The notes beneath the pieces were generated by a model, which saw only the letters and a program-made list of their open reading frames with translations, did not search any database and was not told the origin of the DNA. Position numbers and translations under genes: made by a program. 15,455 nucleotides of DNA from the NCBI GenBank assembly GCA_900547315.1, contig URGI01000046.1:1-15455 (forward strand), read 5' to 3'. Below, piece by piece: positions 1 to 6,686 of the stretch. Within the stretch, counting starts at the first letter, position 1. Each line of letters starts with the position of its first letter. The DNA comes from an uncultured Eubacteriales bacterium. Its GTDB lineage: Bacteria; Bacillota; Clostridia; Oscillospirales; Oscillospiraceae.

Positions 1-402
1 ATGACACTGGTGCAAATCGCCCCCGTCAAAATCAACCCATGGTCGGCACTCGCAAAGTCCGTCGGGAAGGCAATCAACGCTGATATTTCAAAGCGCCTCG
101 ACGAGATCGAAAAAAAGTTGGACTCACACATTAAAACGGACGATCAAGGCCGGGCCGATGACTGGCGGGCCGCGATCCTTCGCTTTAACAATGAGCTGCT
201 TCGTCCGATCCGTCACACGAAAGAAGAATTCGTAGAGGTGCTTGGGTACATCGACAAGTACGAGTATTATTGCGAAAAGCACCCGGACTATCCAAACAGC
301 CGCGCGGAAATCGCCATCGAGAACATTCGAGAGGTTTACAAGCGACGGCTGAAAAAACGGGACTTCCTTCAGGACGAGAATAAGGAGGTGGCGGGGCTGT
401 GA
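1..402 (+). CDS. phage-type accessory protein upstream of holin genes
   Basis: This 133-residue protein is soluble and charged. It resembles small proteins found just upstream of holin genes in clostridial prophages; I recognise the family pattern from memory and it has no firm function. Residues about 28-45 look like a short coiled coil (DISKRLDEIEKKLDSHI), followed by an Arg/Asp-rich middle and a basic C-terminus. No membrane segment or signal peptide is visible. The ATG is the first base of the window, so its ribosome binding site, and possibly more N-terminal sequence, lies outside. The stop overlaps the next GTG start by 4 bases, which indicates translational coupling. A phage origin is inferred from the two membrane proteins that follow. 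Confidence 0.75.
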   Translation: MTLVQIAPVKINPWSALAKSVGKAINADISKRLDEIEKKLDSHIKTDDQGRADDWRAAILRFNNELLRPIRHTKEEFVEVLGYIDKYEYYCEKHPDYPNSRAEIAIENIREVYKRRLKKRDFLQDENKEVAGL

Positions 403-779
403 GCAGGTGGGACATCGGCCTTTCCGAGCAGATTAAGGCCTGCAAAGAAGCAGAACCGTTTACTGATATTTCGGAAGAGGGGGCGGGGGGTAACGCTGAA
501 AAAGACCCCCCGTCTTCTTCCGAGAAGAAAAAGAGGCTGACCATGATGAAAGGCATCGTTTGGGTCTGTCTTCTCAATGGACTCGCATGGGTATGGTGCA
601 GCTATATCCTCGCGGGACTCGGACGGGAGCAGATCGCGGAGAGCCTTTCGCAAGTGGCGCTCAAGGAGATCATTGGCGTGGTGCTGGTTTACGGGATCAA
701 GTCGCTGGTCGAAAATCTCAGCAAAAACAACAACTGGCCCGATAAGAGTAACTCTACTCCGCCGGACGGCGTGGGCTGA
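399..779 (+). CDS. small membrane protein of the prophage holin cassette
   Basis: This 126-residue protein starts at GTG 399, overlapping the previous stop as GTGA. The ribosome binding site AAGGAGG (382-388) sits 10 bases upstream and decides the start. The N-terminal half is hydrophilic and acidic, with a Gly/Ser/Lys-rich linker (about residues 28-48). A hydrophobic Trp-rich helix follows (about 50-74), then a second, weaker hydrophobic stretch (about 88-105) and a polar tail. One or two membrane passes are therefore likely. I do not recognise a specific family. Its position, between a phage-type protein and a holin-like gene, suggests a role with the lysis proteins or as a tail accessory; that is inference only. 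Confidence 0.7.
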   Translation: MSRWDIGLSEQIKACKEAEPFTDISEEGAGGNAEKDPPSSSEKKKRLTMMKGIVWVCLLNGLAWVWCSYILAGLGREQIAESLSQVALKEIIGVVLVYGIKSLVENLSKNNNWPDKSNSTPPDGVG

Positions 780-794
780 TAGGAGGAAAAGGAT

Positions 795-1100
795 ATGGAA
801 GAGGTATTGAACCTGTCTGTCATTATCAGCATCATCGGCGTGCTGGTGGTGCTGACAAACATCGTTGTGCAGGTGCTGAAGAAGGTCACCTGGGATAAGC
901 TGCCGACGAATGCTCTGGCGATGATCGTTTCGCTGGTGCTGACGCTGGGCGCTTTCTTTGCATATTGTTCCATCAAGGGCATCACCGTGGTATGGTATAT
1001 GATCTTTGCCGCGGTGGTTCTGGCGTTCATGGTGGCGTATGCGGCAATGTTTGGTTTTGATAAGCTGAAAGAAGCCCTCGGGCAGATCCGCAAACAGTAA
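795..1100 (+). CDS. holin-like three-helix membrane protein
   Basis: This 101-residue protein has AGGAGG at 781-786, 8 bases before its ATG. Three hydrophobic segments are visible, at about residues 7-28, 40-61 and 65-86, with a short basic C-terminus (KEALGQIRKQ). Size, number of helices and position at the end of a phage-like cassette fit a small phage holin, which would form lesions in the cytoplasmic membrane to release an endolysin. No catalytic motif is expected in this family and none is seen. No endolysin gene follows; a hairpin and a transposon remnant come instead. It could also be a membrane protein of an integrative element that is not a holin. Confidence 0.65.
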   Translation: MEEVLNLSVIISIIGVLVVLTNIVVQVLKKVTWDKLPTNALAMIVSLVLTLGAFFAYCSIKGITVVWYMIFAAVVLAFMVAYAAMFGFDKLKEALGQIRKQ

Positions 1101-1107
1101 TTAAAGG

Positions 1108-1161
1108 CCCTAAAAGGTGTAGGAGAGTCGGTTACTTCTTGACTACTCCTACACCTTAGGG
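1108..1161 (+). terminator. long imperfect hairpin closing the holin cassette
   Basis: Bases 1114-1125 (AAGGTGTAGGAG) are perfectly complementary to 1146-1157. The stem extends inward through 1126-1129 / 1141-1144 past a one-base bulge, leaving an 11-base loop (1130-1140). An alternative outer stem, 1108-1112 with 1157-1161, can also form. It lies 7 bases after the holin-like stop. Termination of the cassette is the simplest reading, but no run of T follows (GGGGTAAAA), so it could instead be an mRNA-stabilising hairpin or an element end. Confidence 0.55.
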
Positions 1162-1246
1162 GTAAAATGGGCTTGAATACGGGAGTTTATGCTTTTTACC
1201 ATAAAACTTGTGAACAATTCTACCGCAACTTTGGACTATATGAGAA

Positions 1247-1274
1247 AAGTCCGAACAGTTTTCTGCCCGGACTT
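1247..1274 (-). terminator. rho-independent terminator of the TnpV remnant
   Basis: Read on the - strand, this is a 12-bp stem (AAGTCCGGGCAG with CTGTTCGGACTT, including two G-T pairs), an AAAA loop, and then TTCTCATATAG. It lies 6 bases beyond the TnpV-fragment stop codon. With no other terminator between the serpin stop and this point, it probably now ends the serpin transcript as well. Confidence 0.7.
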
Positions 1275-1280
1275 CCTCGC

Positions 1281-1502
1281 TCAATCATAAATCAATTCCG
1301 CTTTCACAATCTCCTCTGCCTGTGCCTTGCAAGCGTTCATCTGCCGCACCCATTCCATTTGGTTTTCAGCTTTCAGTTGCTCGGTCACGCCATACTGCTT
1401 TGCCAGCTCCGGCACGATCAGCTCCATGCGGTTTCGTGCCGCTTCGTCAATCTTAGCGCAATACTGTCTTACGTACACCCAGCTATCCGGAGGGATTTTG
1501 CT
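1281..1502 (-). pseudogene. tnpV: truncated TnpV transposon-encoded protein, C-terminal part
   Basis: About 73 codons are open on the - strand between the serpin stop codon and a TGA at 1281-1283. The part from about 1430 down matches the C-terminal half of TnpV, a small protein carried by mobile elements of Clostridia. The recognised signature is GVTEQLKAENQMEWVRQMN followed by EEIVKAELIYD. The N-terminal part expected of a protein of roughly 110-120 residues is absent. The only possible start, GTG 1478, has no ribosome binding site. The remnant is in the same reading frame as the serpin, separated from it only by the serpin TAA (1503-1505). It is read as debris of an element that inserted and decayed. 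Family assignment is from recall of the conserved tail. Confidence 0.75.
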
Positions 1503-2741
1503 TTATCCGATATCAGTCACGGTGCCGATAAACACGGGCGTCATAGTCTCGCAGTCGAGGATCATATACAGGAACGGGCGGTTCAGCGTGACATACTTTA
1601 TCTCTTCTATAAACGCGCTGCCGCAGGCGGCCTCGACCGCCGTCGCGGCTCCGGCCTTCGTCCCCTGCTCGTTCACGGAGACATGGCACTTATGCAGCAC
1701 CCGACTGACATAGAGCGGCATACCGTCATAGCTGCCGATGCCGCTGAGGTCGGCGGAATCCGGGTCGAAAAGCTCGGTCACGCCGAGCGCCCTCAGCACG
1801 TCCGAAAGCTCCGCGCTGTAAGAGCTGTCAAACTTCGGCAGGCTCGCAATCACCGTCGTGCTCTGCGCTCCGGTCAGCATCGCGCGCAGACTCTCGCCGC
1901 TGAGGCCGGCGATGTATTCGTCAAGCCCGACTCCTCTTTCCGGAAGCAGCGCGGCAAAGGCGTAACGCCCGCCCTGATAATATTTGATGAAGCCTGCGGC
2001 GCTGCCGTCGGAGATATATGTGTGCTCCTCGGAATCCATGAAATCGGCTATCCTGTCCTCGCCCGCGGCGTTGGTGAAGCTCCCCTGCTCGACCTGATCG
2101 GAGGTGTACACCGTTTGCCACTTCGCGTCAAAGGCGACGGCGTTTATCAGGTACAGCATCGCGTCATCGGGGATCTTGTCCAGTATCCGGTCTATCATCC
2201 CGCCGGTGTTCTTCTTCACCCACGAATTGATGCTGTCGAGCGTCCCGCCGTCGAACGGTGCGGTGAACACGGCGCTGTCGTAATATCCGGCGTTCTTCTC
2301 AATGAACGCGTCGTTTATCTTCAGCTTGTCGTCGTCCCGCAGCCACATGGAGCAGGCCGAGCTAAGCTTGCTGCCCTCGCTGTCATCCAGCGTCGCCAGA
2401 AACGCCGCCATATACGCGTTCAGCTCGTCCGCGCTCATGCCGAACAGGTCTTCAAGCTGGCTGAGGGTTTCGCCCTCGGCGCCGTTGGCGGTCATGGCCA
2501 GCGCGCAGAGTATAGAGGTCGGGGAAATCAGCGTGTCGCCGTCGGATGGGCAGCTTTTCAGCAGGCGCAGCGCCAGCTCCGTGACCGCCGTGTTCGCCTC
2601 CTCCGTCAGCGCGGCGGGGTCGGCGGCGATCTTATCGGTGTTTTTGGCCGTGATCTCGCTCACGGCGGGGCTTCCGCAGCCGCCAAGCAGCATCGCCATG
2701 GCCAGCAGCAGGCATATCGAAACATAAAACATGCTTTTCAT
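1503..2741 (-). CDS. serpin, predicted surface lipoprotein protease inhibitor
   Basis: This 412-residue protein begins with a lipoprotein signal peptide, lipobox LLGGC with the lipidated Cys at residue 22, so it should be anchored on the outer face of the membrane. The remainder has full serpin length, about 370 residues. The reactive-centre hinge is intact at residues 358-367 (EQGTKAGAAT): Glu at P17, Gly P15, Thr P14, small residues P12-P9 and Thr P8, the pattern of inhibitory serpins. Counting 17 residues puts the scissile bond at Gly374-Ser375, which points to an elastase-like target; this is inference. The C-terminal strand NRPFLYMI and ending PVFIGTV are typical. The start is set by GAAAGGAG (2748-2755). 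No clear promoter lies directly upstream, so it may depend on read-through from the 4014-2845 gene. Bacterial serpins known from gut Clostridia (siropins of Eubacterium siraeum) inhibit host elastase-type proteases. Confidence 0.93.
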   Translation of the reverse strand: MKSMFYVSICLLLAMAMLLGGCGSPAVSEITAKNTDKIAADPAALTEEANTAVTELALRLLKSCPSDGDTLISPTSILCALAMTANGAEGETLSQLEDLFGMSADELNAYMAAFLATLDDSEGSKLSSACSMWLRDDDKLKINDAFIEKNAGYYDSAVFTAPFDGGTLDSINSWVKKNTGGMIDRILDKIPDDAMLYLINAVAFDAKWQTVYTSDQVEQGSFTNAAGEDRIADFMDSEEHTYISDGSAAGFIKYYQGGRYAFAALLPERGVGLDEYIAGLSGESLRAMLTGAQSTTVIASLPKFDSSYSAELSDVLRALGVTELFDPDSADLSGIGSYDGMPLYVSRVLHKCHVSVNEQGTKAGAATAVEAACGSAFIEEIKYVTLNRPFLYMILDCETMTPVFIGTVTDIG

Positions 2742-2800
2742 CTCGTGCTCCTTTCATTCGATCTGCTTTTTTGACGCACGCCGCGGGAAAAGGTTCCCAT

Positions 2801-2838
2801 AAAAATATCGTGAGAGATATTAAAACCTCTCACGATAT
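2801..2838 (-). terminator. rho-independent terminator after the surface-protein gene
   Basis: A perfect 12-bp stem joins 2805-2816 (ATATCGTGAGAG on +) and 2827-2838, with a 10-base loop. Read on the - strand it is followed by TTTTTATGGG. It lies 6 bases beyond the stop codon of the gene ending at 2845 and precedes the serpin start by about 60 bases. It should reduce but perhaps not abolish transcription into the serpin gene. Confidence 0.85.
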
Positions 2839-2844
2839 GTAATA

Positions 2845-4014
2845 TCAATGTCTTCCCCTGTATCCGCCGTGGCGTCCGCGGCGATTGCGGCGTCCGGCGT
2901 CGGATATCAGCTTCACCACGACAAGGATGACTATCATCGCGACGATGCCGATGATTATATACTTGAACATGCCCTCGGTGAGCTGTATGCCCTTGCCCGT
3001 ATACTCGACCTCGCGGCTGCCGGTATATCCGCAGACGCGGCATGTCCCGCGCTCCTCGCCCGGCTGATCCTTCTTCGCCGCGCGCACCAGCGTCCACTGC
3101 ATGTCATGCGCCTCGATGTCCGACTTTTCCCCGCAGGCGCAGAGCTGCCAGTGACCGTTTTCGTCATATTCCCAAGCCCCGGTGAACATATGCTCATGGT
3201 TTTCTACCGGTATCGGGCTTGGCATAATATCCTCCAACATGGCGCTCGGCGTGGGCGAGGGCAGCGGCGTAGGTGACGGGGACGGGGTCGCTTTTGCGGG
3301 GTCGGCCTTCACGGTTATGACCGCGCCGTAGCTCTCGCGGCCTCCGCCGGGATTGCTGAAATACGCCGCTATGCGCCAGCCGTTGAGTTCAAGCGGGATG
3401 TTATAGAGGTTCATCCTCGTCCCGCCGTCCGCGTCCGTCGTAAGGCCTGGGAACTTTTCGACCGCTTCCTCCATCGTATAGTACGACGTCGCGTCCGGAT
3501 TATAGAGCCGCCAGTTTATCTTCTCGTAATACGCGCCGGATGCCGCGAAGGACGCGAAGCCGCCCTCGGTCACGGTCTCGGCCTCGGGGTGCTTGTAGAT
3601 GTCAGGCGTCCAGATCGCGGGGGCATACTCGCGGCGCAGCGTCACGCTGCTGCCGTTCACGGTGTAGTCCACGGCGGAGTTATTCAGATACACACGCGCA
3701 TCGGACGCGAGCGAATAGCCCTCGGCGAGCGAGACCACGATCTCGACTGTATAATTCTGCGTCCCGAAGGTGCCGCTGAACTGCGAGCCGGACGCGTCGT
3801 ACCACACCAGGCTCTGCACGTAGCAGCCCTCGGTGCTGGAGCTGGCGGAAATGTTTCCGGCGGGCATATATGCTATCGGTGTTGTCGGCATGGCGACAAG
3901 CAGCTTGTCAAGAGTTACATCCGCGCTCGCGGCGGCAGGCAGCGCCAGACAGATGCAGGCGCACAGACACAGCGCGAGGAGGGCGGTGAGGCGGTTTTTC
4001 ATGCTTCTACGCAT
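2845..4014 (-). CDS. membrane-anchored extracellular protein with His/Cys motif
   Basis: This 389-residue protein has a Sec signal peptide (basic start, hydrophobic core, likely cleavage after ASA near residue 31). A beta-rich, Ig-like region covers about residues 31-235, followed by a Pro/Ser/Thr spacer (about 242-269). A compact His/Cys segment follows (His273, His275, His288, Cys292, Cys294, His303, then the pair Cys325/Cys328). One membrane helix (about 350-367) and a short cytoplasmic tail rich in Arg, Gly and His complete it. The layout suggests a folded module held off the membrane on a spacer. The segment H-x-H..W..HW..C-x-CG..H resembles short motifs seen in other Firmicute surface proteins and could bind zinc or another metal; the function is unknown. 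The start is chosen because AAAGGAGG lies 7 bases before the first ATG; a second Met is at residue 5. A strong promoter precedes it. Confidence 0.85.
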   Translation of the reverse strand: MRRSMKNRLTALLALCLCACICLALPAAASADVTLDKLLVAMPTTPIAYMPAGNISASSSTEGCYVQSLVWYDASGSQFSGTFGTQNYTVEIVVSLAEGYSLASDARVYLNNSAVDYTVNGSSVTLRREYAPAIWTPDIYKHPEAETVTEGGFASFAASGAYYEKINWRLYNPDATSYYTMEEAVEKFPGLTTDADGGTRMNLYNIPLELNGWRIAAYFSNPGGGRESYGAVITVKADPAKATPSPSPTPLPSPTPSAMLEDIMPSPIPVENHEHMFTGAWEYDENGHWQLCACGEKSDIEAHDMQWTLVRAAKKDQPGEERGTCRVCGYTGSREVEYTGKGIQLTEGMFKYIIIGIVAMIVILVVVKLISDAGRRNRRGRHGGYRGRH

Positions 4015-4049
4015 GTGAATTCCTCCTTTGAATGGATTTTCCGATATTC

Positions 4050-4078
4050 ATTATATAATTGCATATTTTGCGGGTCAA
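4050..4078 (-). promoter_or_regulatory. sigma-A type promoter for the surface-protein gene
   Basis: On the - strand, TTGACC (4073-4078) and TATAAT (4050-4055) are separated by 17 bases, close to the consensus. The start ATG is 36 bases beyond the -10 box. It diverges from the thiN promoter at 4129-4156. Confidence 0.8.
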
Positions 4079-4128
4079 GGAATTTGTTGAAAAATACATA
4101 AATTTCTGGCCGATTTTATATTTTTCGT

Positions 4129-4156
4129 TTGCTATCCGCCGCAGTAATGCTATAAT
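4129..4156 (+). promoter_or_regulatory. extended -10 promoter for the thiN operon
   Basis: A perfect TATAAT lies at 4151-4156, preceded by TGC (an extended -10 element). A weaker TTGCTA -35 lies at 4129-4134 with a 16-base spacer. The predicted transcript start near 4163 leaves a leader of about 27 bases before the ATG, too short for a TPP riboswitch. Confidence 0.75.
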
Positions 4157-4189
4157 AAAGTGTTAAATTTTGAAATTGGAGTTGGTTAC

Positions 4190-4810
4190 ATGGCCACATG
4201 CTATATATTCGCCGCAGGAAGCTTCTACGGGCTGACCGAGTACCCGTCCGACGGCGACTTCGTCATCGCGGCGGACGCGGGGCTGAAGCACTGCACCGAG
4301 GCGTGGGTCGCGCCCGACCTGATTCTCGGCGACTTCGACTCCCTCGGCGAAGCGCCGGAGGGCGGGGACGTCCTTCATCTGCCCGTCGAGAAGGACGATA
4401 CCGACACAATATACGCCATGCGCGTCGGGCTTGAGCGTGGCTATACCGATTTCGTCGTCTACGGCGGCACCGGCGGCAGCCGCGCCGACCACACGATCGC
4501 AAACCTTCAGGGGCTGCTGTTCCTCTCCTCGCACGGGGCGCACTGCCGCATGTACGGCGACGGCGTGGTCTGGAGCGTGCTGCACAATGAGACGATCTCC
4601 TTCCCCGCCGGCTGCGGCGGCACGCTGTCTCTGTTCTGCATGGACGGCGCTGCGCGCGGCGTGACCATCCGCGGGCTCAAATATGAGCTGGCGGACGCCG
4701 AGATACGCTCCGACTTCCCCATCGGCGTCAGCAATTCGTTCACGGGGGCGGCGGCGAGCATAGAGGTGCGGGACGGCACGCTGATAATGATACATGATAT
4801 TTTCGGGTGA
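4190..4810 (+). CDS. thiN: thiamine pyrophosphokinase
   Basis: ThiN transfers pyrophosphate from ATP to thiamine, making the cofactor thiamine diphosphate in the cytoplasm. The 206-residue protein has the family's motifs in order: AADAG (27-31), GDFDS (47-51), the acidic EKDDTDT (67-73), GGSRADHTIAN (95-105) and a C-terminal beta domain ending near GVSNSFTG. Length is normal. ATG 4190 is chosen over the GTG at 4160: the GTG lies at or before the predicted transcription start, while TTGGAG (4176-4181) lies 8 bases before the ATG. It is first in a run with mnmG (4-base gap), mnmA and a MATE gene. In Bacillus thiN sits near rsgA and rpe, so this context differs. Confidence 0.93.
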   Translation: MATCYIFAAGSFYGLTEYPSDGDFVIAADAGLKHCTEAWVAPDLILGDFDSLGEAPEGGDVLHLPVEKDDTDTIYAMRVGLERGYTDFVVYGGTGGSRADHTIANLQGLLFLSSHGAHCRMYGDGVVWSVLHNETISFPAGCGGTLSLFCMDGAARGVTIRGLKYELADAEIRSDFPIGVSNSFTGAAASIEVRDGTLIMIHDIFG

Positions 4811-4814
4811 GACA

Positions 4815-6686
4815 ATGATAGAATATAAGGCAGGAAAATGCGATATCGCCGTTATAGGTGCGGGGCACGCGGGTATCGAGGCCGCTCTCGCCGCCGCGCG
4901 GCTGGGGCTTGACACGATATGCTTCACTGTGAACATGGACAGCATCGGCAACATGCCCTGCAACCCCGCCATCGGCGGCACCGGCAAGGGGCATCTCGTC
5001 CGCGAGCTGGACGCTCTGGGCGGCGAGATGGCGCGCGCGGCGGACAAAGCCTGCATACAGTACCGTATGCTCAACCGCGGCAAGGGGCCGGCGGTGCACT
5101 CGCTGCGCGCGCAGGCCGACCGGCGGCGGTATCAGGAAGTGATGAAGCACACGCTCGAATTGCAGGAGAATCTCCGCGTCAAGCAGGCAGAGGTCATCGA
5201 TATCGGCGTCGAGGACGGGCGCGTCCGCTCCGTCACGACGCACACGGGCGCGGTCTACGACTGCAAGGCCGTCATAATCGCGTCGGGCACATATCTAGAC
5301 GGGCGCACGATAGTCGGCGAGGTTCTGCGCTCATCGGGGCCGGACGGTCTCGCCGCGGCCATCCCTCTGGCGGAGCGGCTGAGGGCGCTGGGGCTTAATA
5401 TGCGCCGCTTCAAGACCGGCACGCCGCCGAGAGTGAACGCGCGCACCGTGGACTTTTCAAAGATGGAGCTTCAGCGGGGCGACGATGAGATCGAGCCGTT
5501 CTCGTTCTCGACGGTCGATGCGCCGCGCAACTCCGCCGTGTGCTACCTAACCTACACCAACGAGCGCACACACGAGATAATCCGCGCAAATCTCGACCGC
5601 AGCCCGATATATTCCGGCGTTATCGAGGGCATCGGCCCGCGCTACTGCCCCAGCATCGAGACAAAGGTGATGACCTTTGCCGACAAGCCGCGCCATCAGC
5701 TGTTCATCGAGCCGATGGGGCTGAACACCGAGGAGCTGTACATCCAGGGCTTCTCGTCCTCGATGCCCGAGGAGGTGCAGGTCGAGATGCTGCACAGCGT
5801 CGCCGGACTCGAGCACGCGGAGATGACGCGCTGCGCCTACGCGATAGAATACGACTGCATCGACCCGACAGAGCTTTATCCGACGCTGGAGACCAAGAAA
5901 ATCTCCGGACTTTACGGCGCGGGGCAGTTCAACGGCTCCTCCGGCTATGAGGAGGCGGCGGTACAGGGCTTCGTTGCGGGAGTGAACGCGGCGCTGAAAA
6001 TACTCGGCCGCGAGCCGATGATACTCCGCCGCAGCGACGGATACATCGGCACGCTCATAGACGATCTTGTGACCAAGGGCACGAACGAGCCGTACCGCAT
6101 GATGACCTCGCGCAGCGAGTACCGCCTGCTGCACCGGCAGGACAACGCGGACAAGCGCCTTTCCGGCATCGGCCTGCGTATCGGGCTTGTCTCCGAGGAG
6201 CAGTACCGGCGCGTTCTCGACAAATACGCCGCCGTGGACGCGGAGCTGCGCCGCCTTGAAAAGACGCATATCGCCCCGAGCGACGGGATAAACGCGCTGC
6301 TCACGGCGCGCGGCACGGCTGAGATATCCACCGGCAGCTCGCTCGCTGATCTCATCCGCCGCCCGCAGATAAGCTACCGCGACCTCGCGGAATTTGACCC
6401 CGAGCGTCCGGAGCTTCCGCGCGCAGTGACGGAGCAGGCGGAGATAAGCCTCAAATACGAGGGCTACATCAAGCGACAGCTCAAGCAGGTCGAGGAATTC
6501 ACGCGGATGGAGAGCCGCCCCCTGCCCGCCGACATCGACTACGACGCGATAAACGGCCTGCGGCTGGAGGCGCGCGAAAAGCTGAAAAAGATCCGGCCTG
6601 AGAATTTTGGGCAGGCGAGCCGCATTTCCGGCGTGTCCCCGGCCGACATTTCGGTGCTGATGATCTACATGGAGGGCGGAAGATGA
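4815..6686 (+). CDS. mnmG: tRNA U34 modification enzyme MnmG (GidA)
   Basis: MnmG is the FAD-dependent partner of MnmE. Together they install the (carboxymethyl)aminomethyl group on carbon 5 of U34 in tRNAs reading NNA/NNG codons. The 623-residue length matches the family (E. coli 629). Visible features are the Rossmann FAD motif GAGHAG (15-20), MPCNPAIGGTGKGHL with the conserved Cys49, PRYCPSIE with the second conserved Cys at about 278, SRSEYRLLHRQDNAD, and the C-terminal MnmE-contacting end ISGVSPADISVLMIY. ATG 4815 is chosen because MIEYKAGKCDIAVIG aligns with the usual start; an in-frame ATG at 4794 would overlap thiN. GGGTGA just upstream can serve as ribosome binding site. It overlaps mnmA by 4 bases. 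No mnmE is present here, although mnmE and mnmG are commonly adjacent near the origin in Firmicutes. Confidence 0.97.
   Translation: MIEYKAGKCDIAVIGAGHAGIEAALAAARLGLDTICFTVNMDSIGNMPCNPAIGGTGKGHLVRELDALGGEMARAADKACIQYRMLNRGKGPAVHSLRAQADRRRYQEVMKHTLELQENLRVKQAEVIDIGVEDGRVRSVTTHTGAVYDCKAVIIASGTYLDGRTIVGEVLRSSGPDGLAAAIPLAERLRALGLNMRRFKTGTPPRVNARTVDFSKMELQRGDDEIEPFSFSTVDAPRNSAVCYLTYTNERTHEIIRANLDRSPIYSGVIEGIGPRYCPSIETKVMTFADKPRHQLFIEPMGLNTEELYIQGFSSSMPEEVQVEMLHSVAGLEHAEMTRCAYAIEYDCIDPTELYPTLETKKISGLYGAGQFNGSSGYEEAAVQGFVAGVNAALKILGREPMILRRSDGYIGTLIDDLVTKGTNEPYRMMTSRSEYRLLHRQDNADKRLSGIGLRIGLVSEEQYRRVLDKYAAVDAELRRLEKTHIAPSDGINALLTARGTAEISTGSSLADLIRRPQISYRDLAEFDPERPELPRAVTEQAEISLKYEGYIKRQLKQVEEFTRMESRPLPADIDYDAINGLRLEAREKLKKIRPENFGQASRISGVSPADISVLMIYMEGGR

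Noticed and set aside
1167..2774. A 535-codon + strand open frame opposite the serpin
   Set aside because: It is antisense to a clear serpin, rich in Arg, His, Gly and Val as expected of a reverse-complement shadow, and has no ribosome binding site.
4160..4189. GTG start for thiN
   Set aside because: It sits 4 bases beyond the -10 box, at or before the predicted transcription start.
4129..4190. TPP riboswitch before thiN
   Set aside because: The predicted leader is about 27 bases, too short, and no thi-box element is visible.
4794..4814. Upstream ATG as start of mnmG
   Set aside because: It adds seven residues that overlap thiN and are not typical of MnmG; ATG 4815 gives the usual N-terminus.
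4163..5083. A 306-codon - strand open frame across thiN and mnmG
   Set aside because: Both + strand genes have full family motifs; the - frame is low-complexity and lacks a start signal.
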